The notes: generated by a model from the letters alone, not told the origin. DNA of 8,871 nucleotides from an uncultured Negativicutes bacterium (GCA_937926555.1 CALAZX010000051.1:1-8871), one strand, 5' to 3'; positions 1-6,275 are shown, numbered from the stretch's first letter. Numbers and translations: made by a program.

Positions 1-11
1 CCGCCGTTAAC

Positions 12-41
12 TTGAAAGAAAGCCGGGAAAAGTGATATAAT
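12..41 (+). promoter_or_regulatory. Promoter of the etfBA-pyk unit
   Basis: A -35 box TTGAAA (12-17) and a consensus -10 box TATAAT (36-41) are separated by 18 nt. TG at 33-34, one base before the -10, gives it an extended -10 character. Transcription would start near 47-49, leaving a short leader of about 30 nt before etfB, which carries an AGGAGG ribosome binding site at 67-72. No operator or attenuator is visible in this leader. The call rests on sequence match only. Confidence 0.75.
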
Positions 42-78
42 TTATTAAATATCCCTTGGGGAAATTAGGAGGAAATAA

Positions 79-873
79 ATGAACATCATTGTCTGTGTGA
101 AGCAAGTGCCGGATACGGAACAGGTTAAACTGGATCCGGAAACCCATACCCTCATCCGGGATGGGGTGTTGAACATCGTGAATCCGTATGATGCGGAGGC
201 TCTGGAGACCGCACTGGTGCTGAAAGATAAATACGGCGCCACTGTGACCGTTGTATCCATGGGGCCGCCCCAGGCGAAAGACGTGCTGAAAGAAGCCATC
301 GCGCTGGGTGCCGACAATGCAGTACTGCTGAGCGACCGGGTGGTTGCCGGTTCTGACACACTGGCCACCAGCATTGCTTTAGCAGCTCTGATCAAGAGTC
401 TCGGCGAATATGACCTGATCCTCTGCGGCCGTCAGGCTGTGGACGGCGATACCGCCCAGGTTGGTCCCGAGATGGCTGAGCATCTGGGCATCCCCCAGGT
501 GACTTCCGCGCTGAAAGTGGCTTTTGAGGACGGCAAGTTCATCGTTGAGCGGGAGACCGAGAACGTGTTCGAGACCCTGTCCTGCGCAGGCCCGCTGCTG
601 GTGACCGTCACCCGCGCCGAGAAAGACCTGCGTTTCGCCAGCATCCGCGGCAAGATGAAAGCCAGACGGACCGAGATCCCGGTGAAGACCGCGGCGGACC
701 TGGACCTGGACACCAAACTGGTCGGCCTGAGCGGCTCCCCCACCAAAGTGGTGAACGTATTCACACCGGAAGTACCGAAGATTGAAACCCAGCTCATCGA
801 GGAAGAAGACGCCGATGTGGCTGTGGACATGCTGATGGAAAAACTGGTGGCTGCAAATATTATTAAACACTGA
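79..873 (+). CDS. etfB: Electron transfer flavoprotein beta subunit, bifurcating type
   Basis: This is the beta subunit of the cytoplasmic heterodimeric electron transfer flavoprotein, which moves electrons between an acyl-CoA or 2-hydroxyacid dehydrogenase, NADH and ferredoxin or flavodoxin. The 264-aa length is normal. Visible family motifs are NPYD (35-38), DRVVAGSDTLATS (86-98), CGRQAVDGDTAQVGP (116-130) and DLRFASIRGKMKAR (183-196); an acidic VERETENVFE segment fits the EtfB signature region. The DGDTAQVGP and SDTLATS motifs are, to my knowledge, typical of Etf that binds a second FAD rather than AMP, as in Acidaminococcus and Megasphaera, so an electron-bifurcating role is likely but inferred. 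The ATG start is supported by AGGAGG six bases upstream. The stop overlaps the ribosome binding site of etfA, 11 nt ahead, so the two subunits are probably made together. Confidence 0.95.
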   Translation: MNIIVCVKQVPDTEQVKLDPETHTLIRDGVLNIVNPYDAEALETALVLKDKYGATVTVVSMGPPQAKDVLKEAIALGADNAVLLSDRVVAGSDTLATSIALAALIKSLGEYDLILCGRQAVDGDTAQVGPEMAEHLGIPQVTSALKVAFEDGKFIVERETENVFETLSCAGPLLVTVTRAEKDLRFASIRGKMKARRTEIPVKTAADLDLDTKLVGLSGSPTKVVNVFTPEVPKIETQLIEEEDADVAVDMLMEKLVAANIIKH

Positions 874-884
874 GGTGAAAAACA

Positions 885-2075
885 ATGGCTGTAAAAATTG
901 ATAAAGATACATGTATCGGCTGCGAGGCGTGCGTCGCAGTATGCCCCGTAGGCGCGCTGTCCATGGTGGACGGCAAATCCACTGTGAATGAGGACACCTG
1001 CATCGAGTGCGGTGCCTGCATCCACAACTGCCCCGTTGAGGCCATCTCCCTGCCCAAGGTGGAGAAGGTTGTGGCCAACAGCGAAGGCGAGGACATCTGG
1101 GTAATGGCCCAGATCGAGGACGGTCAGCCCCTGGGCGTGACCTTTGAACTGATCGGACAGGCGAAGAAACTGGCTGCCAAATGCAACCAGAAATCCGCCG
1201 TTGTGCTGATCGCCAAAGAGGACAACGGCATCTCCGACCGCTTCATCGCAGCCGGCGTGGACCGTGTCTATGTGATCACCGGCGAGCAGTATGCCGATTA
1301 CAACACTGAAATCTACACCAACGCGTTCTGCGAACTGGCGAAAGTGCATAAACCCAACGCGGTACTGTTCCCGGCAACCCTGGACGGCCGCGACCTGGCC
1401 CCCCGTGTGGCAGCCCGCCTGCATACCGGCCTCTGCGCCGACTGCACCGGCCTGGACATCCGGGAGGACGGCATCGTTGAGTGGACCCGTCCGGCACTGG
1501 GCGGCAACATCCTGGCAACCATCCTGTGCGACGAGAGCCGTCCGCAGATGGGCTCCGTACGTCCGAAAGTGTTCGAACCCGCGGAAGAGACCGGCGGCAA
1601 TGGCGAAGTGGTGAAGTATGAGGTGCAGAACCCCATCGACGCCCTGGTACAGCTGCTGAAGAAAGAAGCCATGGACACCACCGGCGGCATCAAAGTGGAG
1701 GACGCTGAAGTAATCGTGGCCGGCGGCCGCGGTATGGGCAGCGCCGAGAACTTCAAGGTACTGGAGGAGCTGGCCGCTCTGTTCGACAACGCGGCTATGG
1801 CAGGCTCCCGCGCCGCAGTGGACGAGAAATGGGTGGACCATGCCAGCCAGATCGGCCAGTCCGGCAAGACCGTAAAACCGAAACTGTATTTCGCGGTTGG
1901 CATCTCCGGTGTGCTGCAGCATACCTCCGGCATGAAAGAATCCGAAGTGATTGTGGCCATCAACAAGGACCCCAACGCCGAGATCTTCAAGCTGGCCCAT
2001 TACGGCATCGTAGGGGACGCCAACGTGATCGTTCCCAAACTGATCGAGAAAATCAAGGCGATCAAAGAATCCTGA
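885..2075 (+). CDS. etfA: Electron transfer flavoprotein alpha subunit with N-terminal 2x[4Fe-4S] ferredoxin domain
   Basis: This is the FAD-carrying alpha subunit of Etf, partner of the adjacent beta subunit. The 396-aa protein exceeds an ordinary EtfA of roughly 320-340 aa because residues 1-60 form a bacterial-type ferredoxin domain. That domain has two full CxxCxxCxxxCP motifs: C10, C13, C16, C20 and C39, C42, C45, C49. The Etf alpha/beta fold follows from about residue 70. The FAD-binding C-terminal domain starts near 276 with VIVAGGRGMGS and continues through MAGSRAAVDE and the EtfA signature LYFAVGISGVLQH (334-346), ending with AHYGIVGDANVIVPKL. A fused ferredoxin is known in EtfA from some bifurcating complexes, such as the Acetobacterium woodii caffeyl-CoA reductase (CarE) and lactate dehydrogenase (LctC). 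The clusters could relay low-potential electrons. No partner dehydrogenase is encoded in the window, so the oxidised substrate is unknown. Confidence 0.95.
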   Translation: MAVKIDKDTCIGCEACVAVCPVGALSMVDGKSTVNEDTCIECGACIHNCPVEAISLPKVEKVVANSEGEDIWVMAQIEDGQPLGVTFELIGQAKKLAAKCNQKSAVVLIAKEDNGISDRFIAAGVDRVYVITGEQYADYNTEIYTNAFCELAKVHKPNAVLFPATLDGRDLAPRVAARLHTGLCADCTGLDIREDGIVEWTRPALGGNILATILCDESRPQMGSVRPKVFEPAEETGGNGEVVKYEVQNPIDALVQLLKKEAMDTTGGIKVEDAEVIVAGGRGMGSAENFKVLEELAALFDNAAMAGSRAAVDEKWVDHASQIGQSGKTVKPKLYFAVGISGVLQHTSGMKESEVIVAINKDPNAEIFKLAHYGIVGDANVIVPKLIEKIKAIKES

Positions 2076-2086
2076 GGTGGGGCTGA

Positions 2087-2293
2087 GTGTGGAAAGTGAT
2101 CTATATCGCACCCACGGAAGAACGGGCCGCCCGGCTGAAACAGCTGCTGGCGGACAACGGTTTCCTCAGCCGGGTCAGCTCGGAAGTGTCCCGGCCCGGA
2201 CGGAAAACCGCCGGTTCTTATGAGATCAGCGTCCCCTTCATGGAAGCGGAAGACGCCTACGAAGTACTGTGTGAACATAAATTCCAGGGCTGA
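2087..2293 (+). CDS. Small conserved-looking protein of 68 aa, DUF2007-like (tentative)
   Basis: This short ORF begins with GTG and is preceded by GAGGTGG (2074-2080), which overlaps the etfA stop. It sits 11 nt after etfA and 35 nt before pyk, so it is almost certainly in the same transcript. The sequence suggests a beta-alpha-beta start (WKVIYIAP, a helix from about 10 to 25, then FLSRVSSEV), then a basic turn RPGRKTAG, then a beta-alpha end (SYEISVPF, MEAEDAYEVLCEHK). This is compatible with a small ferredoxin-like fold. Proteins of this size and pattern occur near glycolytic and acetyl-CoA carboxylase genes in Bacillota; some are misleadingly labelled 'glutamate decarboxylase', and the pattern resembles the DUF2007 putative signal-transducing family. 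It has none of the pyridoxal-phosphate machinery of a real decarboxylase. Function is unknown. Confidence 0.8.
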   Translation: MWKVIYIAPTEERAARLKQLLADNGFLSRVSSEVSRPGRKTAGSYEISVPFMEAEDAYEVLCEHKFQG

Positions 2294-2328
2294 CACCCGG
2301 AAAATCCGGCAAGGAAGGATGGCCTAAG

Positions 2329-4080
2329 ATGAAGAAAACCAAGATAGTCTGCACCATGGGTCCCAGCACCGACAACCTGGAGCTGCTGGTGGACATGATC
2401 CGGTCCGGCATGGACCTGGCCCGGTTCAACTTCTCCCATGGTGACCATGAAAGTCACCGGGAGCGCATCGCGCTGGTCCGGAAAGCGGCGGAGATCGCCG
2501 GCAAGCCCATCGCGCTGATCTGTGACACGAAGGGTCCGGAGATGCGCCTGGGACTGTTCGAGGGCGGCAAGGTGATGCTGTCCCCGGGAGAGGAGTTCAC
2601 CCTGACCACCGACGAGGTCATGGGCAACAGGGAGCTGGCCACCGTGAACTATGCAGGCCTGCCGGAGGAGGTATCCCCCGGCAACCAGATCCTGCTGGCG
2701 GACGGCATGCTGGTGCTGGAAGTGACGGCTATCGAGGACAAACTCATCCATACCAAGGTCATCAGCGGCGGAGCCATCTCCGACCGGAAACGGGTGGCCT
2801 GTCCCGGCGTGGAGCTGAAGCTGCCTTTCCTGTCCGAGCAGGACAAGAAGGACATCCTCTTCGCCGTGGAGAATGACATGGACTATATTGCGGCGTCCTT
2901 CGTGCAGAACGCGGAGAACGTCTTCGCCATCCGGCGGCTGCTGGAGGAGCACAACTCCTCCATCGGCATCATCTCCAAGATCGAGAACAACGCCGGTCTG
3001 ATCCATATCGACGACATCATCCGGGCCAGCAACGGCATCATGGTGGCCCGCGGCGACCTGGGCGTGGAGATTCCCGCCGAGGTGGTGCCTCTGGAGCAGA
3101 AGAAGATCATCGACGCCTGCAACCGTGCGGGCAGACCGGTGATCACCGCCACCCAGATGCTGGAGAGCATGGTGAACAGCTACCGTTGCACCCGTGCCGA
3201 GGCCAGCGACGTGGCCAACTCTATCTTCGACGGCACCGACGCCATCATGCTCAGCGGCGAGACCGCCAGCGGCAAGTATCCCCTGGAGGCGGTGCGGACC
3301 ATGGCCAAGATAGCCCAGACCACGGAAGCGGCGCTGGACTACAATCGGATCTCCAAGGAGGCCGGCCAGATGGAGCGGAAGAACAGCACCGACGCCATCA
3401 GCCACGGCACCGTGCAGATTGCCAAGGAGATCGGCGCCAACGCCATCGTCACTATCACATCCTCCGGGTTCACCGCCCGGAACATCTCCAAGTACCGCTC
3501 CCCCGTCCCGGTGATCGCGGTGACCCAGGATGAGCATCAGCTCCGGGCACTGCAGCTGTTCTGGGGTATCGAGAGCATTCTGGGACCCTATTCCCCGAAT
3601 ACGGACGAGATGATCGACATCTCCCTGAAAGCCGCCATGGACCGCGGCTGCATCAAGGAGGGGGACTCCGTGGTTGTCACCGCGGGCATTCCCATCGGCA
3701 AACCGGGAAGCACCAACATGATCAAAGTGGTGACCCTGGGCAAGAAACTGGTATCCGGTCTGGGCGTGGGCAAACGCACGGTGTCCGGCGAAGTGTGCAT
3801 CTGCCGCAGCAGTGAGGATTTCCGGCGGAAGTTCCGTCCCGGCATGATCCTGGTGGTGGATGTGCTCAACGACGAGCATGTGGCCACGGCGGCCACGGCG
3901 AAAGCCATCATCGCGGAGGAGGGCGGCTACACATCCCCCACGGCGATTCTGTCCATCAACTGCGGCATCCCGGTCATCATCGGGGCCGAACATGCGGTGG
4001 AGAGACTGGCGGACGGCCAGGAGGTCACGGTGGACAGCACCGGCGGCGTGGTCTACGAAGGCGTCATCAATCTGAGATAA
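2329..4080 (+). CDS. pyk: Pyruvate kinase with C-terminal PEP-utiliser-like extra domain
   Basis: This cytoplasmic enzyme converts phosphoenolpyruvate and ADP to pyruvate and ATP. The protein begins directly with the barrel motif KTKIVCTMGPS, with no N-terminal extension. Substrate and metal residues are recognisable: R32, N34 and S36 in ARFNFSHG, DTKGPE (66-71), catalytic K217 and metal ligand E219 in ISKIEN, D243 in MVARGDLGVEIP, and T275 in ATQMLESM. The regulatory C domain follows and ends near 475. Residues from about 478 to 583 add a PEP-utiliser mobile-like domain, as in Bacillus-type enzymes, making 583 aa instead of about 475. In that domain the usual T-S-H motif reads T535-S536-P537, so the phospho-accepting histidine of PEP synthase-type domains is absent. 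The extra domain is therefore probably structural or regulatory. AAGGAAGG (2311-2318) serves the ATG. It lies 35 nt after the small ORF and is probably transcribed from the etf promoter. Confidence 0.97.
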   Translation: MKKTKIVCTMGPSTDNLELLVDMIRSGMDLARFNFSHGDHESHRERIALVRKAAEIAGKPIALICDTKGPEMRLGLFEGGKVMLSPGEEFTLTTDEVMGNRELATVNYAGLPEEVSPGNQILLADGMLVLEVTAIEDKLIHTKVISGGAISDRKRVACPGVELKLPFLSEQDKKDILFAVENDMDYIAASFVQNAENVFAIRRLLEEHNSSIGIISKIENNAGLIHIDDIIRASNGIMVARGDLGVEIPAEVVPLEQKKIIDACNRAGRPVITATQMLESMVNSYRCTRAEASDVANSIFDGTDAIMLSGETASGKYPLEAVRTMAKIAQTTEAALDYNRISKEAGQMERKNSTDAISHGTVQIAKEIGANAIVTITSSGFTARNISKYRSPVPVIAVTQDEHQLRALQLFWGIESILGPYSPNTDEMIDISLKAAMDRGCIKEGDSVVVTAGIPIGKPGSTNMIKVVTLGKKLVSGLGVGKRTVSGEVCICRSSEDFRRKFRPGMILVVDVLNDEHVATAATAKAIIAEEGGYTSPTAILSINCGIPVIIGAEHAVERLADGQEVTVDSTGGVVYEGVINLR

Positions 4081-4106
4081 ATGAACATGCATATGATATA
4101 AACAGG

Positions 4107-4134
4107 ATGGTATCGCGTTTCGCGGTACCATTTT
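4107..4134 (+). terminator. Intrinsic terminator after pyk
   Basis: An 11-bp stem (4107-4117 with 4121-4131, one G-U pair) closes a TTT loop and runs into TTTT (4131-4134). It begins 26 nt after the pyk stop. The T run is short, so termination may be partial. The 5' arm also resembles the T-box core sequence, reported as a separate finding. Confidence 0.7.
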
Positions 4135-4142
4135 GTGCAATA

Positions 4143-4189
4143 GCGGCAAAGCTGCGTACCGCAATGGAATCCGCATTGCGAGAAGCCGC
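4143..4189 (+). other. Structured leader with two competing folds upstream of the unknown gene
   Basis: A perfect 7-bp hairpin pairs 4160-4166 (CGCAATG) with 4174-4180 (CATTGCG) around a 7-nt loop. The upstream GCGGC at 4143-4147 can pair with GCCGC at 4185-4189, enclosing that hairpin, or locally with GCTGC at 4151-4155 around an AAA loop (one G-U). The two pairings exclude each other. No T run follows, so this is not an intrinsic terminator. It ends 30 nt before the next start codon. A function in control of the downstream gene is possible but unproven; such short stems can occur by chance. Confidence 0.35.
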
Positions 4190-4218
4190 CCGTTTGTGAG
4201 GAAACAGGGGGAATCGTG

Positions 4219-6069
4219 ATGGATGAGAGAAAAGATACATATAAAGGAGCGGACTCCGGGGAACCCGTCAAAGTTCCCGGTGCCCAGCTGCTGGACGAGA
4301 CGGGGGAAGTGAAGCCGGACAGGCATTTCGCTCCCCGGAGGGACGGCAGCGCAGGCGGCTGCTCCACAGGGCATAACACCGCTCCCGGCGGCGGTTCCGG
4401 GATGGATTCCGCGGAAAACGGGTCCGGAGCGCAGGGAGCTGCGGCAGCAAAACGTGACGAGACCGCACTGCCTGCGGAGAAAGTGTCCCTGACAGCGGTT
4501 TCCGGCAACGCTTCCCGGATCGCCGGGGAGGTGGCTGAAGAGGAGCCTCTGCCCGAGGATGATGAGCTGATGGCCGACCTGAAGCGGGACATGGAGGCCG
4601 CCGAGGCTGAGAAAAAGGCGGCCGAGAAAGCTGCGGCAGAGAAAGAGGCTGCGGAAAAAGCCGGGGCGGAAGAGAAATCCGAGGGAAAATCCAAAGAGGA
4701 GAATACTGCTGCCGCAGAAGACCTTGCGGAGAAAAATGAGGCGGAAGAAAAAAACGCTACGGAGAAAGCTGACGTGGAGAAGAAAGGCGCGGAGGATGAA
4801 TCCGCGGAAGCGGCCGGAACTGAAGCGGAGGCGGAAGAGGATGAGGCCGCAGGAAAGGCGGAAGAGTCCGTATCTGCCGTACCCGCCGCACCGGTACGCC
4901 GGCCCCTGCCTCCCGGCACCCCGCTGCCCGAAGTGCTGCAGAAGCTGGCGGAGCAGCCGGTGCCCGAAGGGGATTCGCTGTGCCGCATGCTGAAGGAGAC
5001 CAGCTTCCTCTATGTCCGGGAGGGCTACGAGGAGAAGGCGGCACAGGTGCTGGAGGTGTTCCTCATCGCAGTGGAGCGCCATCCCAACCTGCGCAGCCGT
5101 CTGTTCGAGATCCTGGGTCTGCTGGGCTGCATGGCCTTCAAGGAAGGGATGCCCCGTATCGGCGCGGGCTGCGCCCACGTGCTGATGGGCGGCCTGCTCT
5201 GCCTGAACGGGGAGGACAGCACCATGCAGCGCCAGGGCTTCACCCTGCTCCAGGGCATCATGGGGATGGCCGCGCGGATGCGTGACAGTGAGTCCTTCCA
5301 CAGCATGGTGGAGGAGCTGGCGGCTTTCCGGGAGAAGCGGAAGAACCGTGAGGGGGCCGGCTTCATGGCGGTGCTGCTGGACCTGCTCTTCATCGCGGCG
5401 GACCGCCGCTGGATGCCGTCCCTGACCCTGATGGGCAGACTCAGCAGGGAGGTGCTCCACGCCGGCTCCATCGACGACGACACCAAGAAGCGCTTCATCA
5501 TCGAGTGGGGCGTGCTGGGTGCCCAGATCGCGCAGAGGGGCTGGCTGCCGGAGACCCACCGGATCATGTGGGATATCTGCATCTTCCTGGGGGAGGAGCG
5601 GAATCCGGTGCTGACCCGGGCGGCCTTCACGGACTGCGTGACCCATATGCAGATGCACAGCCACTGGGAAAGCCAGGAGGCGGCCTTCCGGGCCTATTAC
5701 CCCTGGCAGTGCCTGGCTCTGGCCCTGGTCCACCGCTACAGCCTGCGGCTGCTGCGGGGGGACGAGGAGGCCCGGGACGTGCTGGTCCAGTTCTTCCGGG
5801 GCGCCCGTGACCTGATGGCCAACGTGGCCCGGCTCACCCTGCGCCAGGAGACGGACATGCTGGCAGAATGGATGGAGCTGTGGCTGGAGGAGACGGAGGG
5901 GAACCCCCGCCGGCAGCACCGTGTGAAGGCCTTCCTGCAGATGGTGGCGGGCTACTGGTGCTATACCCAGCCGGACACCAGCCGCCGCCAGAAAGAGAAG
6001 CTCCACGGCATCTGCGTGCCCAGTCTTGTCACCGGCCGCTATATGACTGTGCTCCAGACGATTGTCTGA
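4219..6069 (+). CDS. Unrecognised large protein: Ala/Glu/Lys-rich N-terminal half, helical C-terminal half
   Basis: I do not recognise this 616-aa protein. GTG at 4216 and ATG at 4219 are adjacent in frame; I chose ATG, with AGGGGG at 4206-4211 as ribosome binding site. Residues 1-121 are polar and Gly/Ser/Ala-rich. Residues 126-216 are dominated by A, E and K in an AEKxA-like pattern, probably a long helix or disordered linker. A proline-rich hinge (about 219-237, including RRPLPPG) leads to a C-terminal part of about 380 aa. That part is rich in Leu, Ala, Arg and Trp and reads as a stack of amphipathic helices, suggesting a TPR- or HEAT-like scaffold. No signal peptide, convincing membrane helix, catalytic motif or cysteine cluster is visible; the most hydrophobic run (382-394) is only 13 residues. 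It stands alone between the pyk terminator and the pyr promoter. Steady GC-rich codon use and low stop content support real coding. Confidence 0.8.
   Translation: MDERKDTYKGADSGEPVKVPGAQLLDETGEVKPDRHFAPRRDGSAGGCSTGHNTAPGGGSGMDSAENGSGAQGAAAAKRDETALPAEKVSLTAVSGNASRIAGEVAEEEPLPEDDELMADLKRDMEAAEAEKKAAEKAAAEKEAAEKAGAEEKSEGKSKEENTAAAEDLAEKNEAEEKNATEKADVEKKGAEDESAEAAGTEAEAEEDEAAGKAEESVSAVPAAPVRRPLPPGTPLPEVLQKLAEQPVPEGDSLCRMLKETSFLYVREGYEEKAAQVLEVFLIAVERHPNLRSRLFEILGLLGCMAFKEGMPRIGAGCAHVLMGGLLCLNGEDSTMQRQGFTLLQGIMGMAARMRDSESFHSMVEELAAFREKRKNREGAGFMAVLLDLLFIAADRRWMPSLTLMGRLSREVLHAGSIDDDTKKRFIIEWGVLGAQIAQRGWLPETHRIMWDICIFLGEERNPVLTRAAFTDCVTHMQMHSHWESQEAAFRAYYPWQCLALALVHRYSLRLLRGDEEARDVLVQFFRGARDLMANVARLTLRQETDMLAEWMELWLEETEGNPRRQHRVKAFLQMVAGYWCYTQPDTSRRQKEKLHGICVPSLVTGRYMTVLQTIV
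4594..4866 (+). repeat. Low-complexity Ala/Glu/Lys-coding tract
   Basis: This stretch inside the unknown gene encodes residues 126-216. It is built from degenerate units of the type gag-aaa-gct-gcg (A-E-K-x-A), with the clearest copies between about 4600 and 4700. It is purine-rich and uses more AAA, GAA and GCG/GCA codons than the flanking Leu/Arg-rich region. This composition probably reflects the amino-acid bias and past slippage or duplication rather than foreign origin. Exact unit boundaries cannot be fixed by eye. Confidence 0.6.
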
Positions 6070-6087
6070 AAAAGAGAATAAAAAGCA

Positions 6088-6116
6088 TTGTATGTGATTC
6101 CAAAGTATGCTATAAT
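6088..6116 (+). promoter_or_regulatory. Promoter of the pyr operon
   Basis: TTGTAT (6088-6093) and a perfect TATAAT (6111-6116) are spaced by 17 nt, with TGC directly before the -10 (6108-6110), making it an extended -10 promoter. The region is AT-rich against a GC-rich background. Transcription should start near 6123, just before the PyrR-binding hairpin. It lies 18 nt after the stop of the preceding gene, with no terminator between, so read-through from upstream would also meet the attenuator. Confidence 0.85.
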
Positions 6117-6124
6117 ATGGAAAA

Positions 6125-6179
6125 CTTAGTTATACCTTTAAATTGGTCCTGTGAGACTTGTAAGGTAAAAAGACTTAAG
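6125..6179 (+). promoter_or_regulatory. PyrR-binding RNA hairpin (anti-antiterminator) of the pyr attenuator
   Basis: The leader RNA folds into a long imperfect hairpin. CTTAGT (6125-6130) pairs with the 6173-6179 region with one bulge, TACCTT (6133-6138) pairs with AAGGTA (6162-6167), and the tip GGTC (6145-6148) pairs with GACT (6155-6158) around the loop CTGTGA. The tip GGTCCTGTGAGACTT matches the known PyrR recognition pattern (ARUCCnGnGAGGYU). By analogy with Bacillus, UMP- or UTP-bound PyrR would stabilise this hairpin and let the downstream terminator form. When pyrimidines are low, an antiterminator would form instead; a plausible version pairs bases of 6170-6182 with 6200-6209. The hairpin and loop match are seen directly; the mechanism is inferred from the family. 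No pyrR gene is in the window. Confidence 0.88.
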
Positions 6180-6200
6180 CTAACTGTATTCTGAAGCTAT

Positions 6201-6240
6201 AGCCTTCTTGCACCCTTAACAGGACAAGAAGGCTTTTTTT
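6201..6240 (+). terminator. Attenuator terminator of the pyr operon
   Basis: A perfect 10-bp stem pairs AGCCTTCTTG (6201-6210) with CAAGAAGGCT (6225-6234). An inner CCT-TAAC-AGG mini-stem sits at 6214-6223, and a run of T follows (6234-6240). It stands between the PyrR hairpin and pyrB, with no coding region before it, which is the classic position for a regulated attenuator. Confidence 0.92.
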
Positions 6241-6243
6241 GTT

Positions 6244-6275
6244 GCCCGGAAGCGGGCGGAACCGTGGTGGTTCCG
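6244..6275 (+). other. Tandem hairpins between attenuator and pyrB start
   Basis: Two adjacent perfect hairpins sit directly after the attenuator terminator: GCCCG (6244-6248) with CGGGC (6253-6257) around GAAG, and GGAACC (6258-6263) with GGTTCC (6269-6274) around GTGGT. The second can extend by one pair only by taking C6257 from the first. No T run follows. They end about 20 nt before the pyrB ribosome binding site (AGGAGG, 6296-6301). They may stabilise the mRNA or be neutral structure. Confidence 0.4.

Noticed and set aside
432..2111. Antisense open frame of 559 codons opposite etfB and etfA
   Set aside because: Shadow of two strongly supported sense genes; no recognisable domain and no credible gene start.
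2087..2293. Naming the 68-aa protein glutamate decarboxylase, a label used for some similar small ORFs
   Set aside because: The protein is far too short and has no pyridoxal-phosphate-binding lysine motif.
4594..4866. Ala/Glu/Lys-rich tract as a TonB/TolA-like periplasm-spanning linker
   Set aside because: TolA-like proteins need an N-terminal membrane anchor; none is visible here and the C-terminal domain does not resemble TolA or TonB.
2257..6006. Very long antisense open frame (1249 codons) across pyk and the unknown gene
   Set aside because: It is in register with two sense genes that lack TTA, CTA and TCA codons, so it lacks stops passively. Its translation is a His/Gly/Leu/Arg-rich mixture with no family motifs, and it crosses the pyk terminator.
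5868..6194. Short plus-strand ORF running from the end of the unknown gene into the pyr leader
   Set aside because: Its first part is an out-of-frame reading of the larger gene, and its tail is simply the promoter and PyrR hairpin; there is no suitable ribosome binding site. A leader peptide is not needed for PyrR attenuation.
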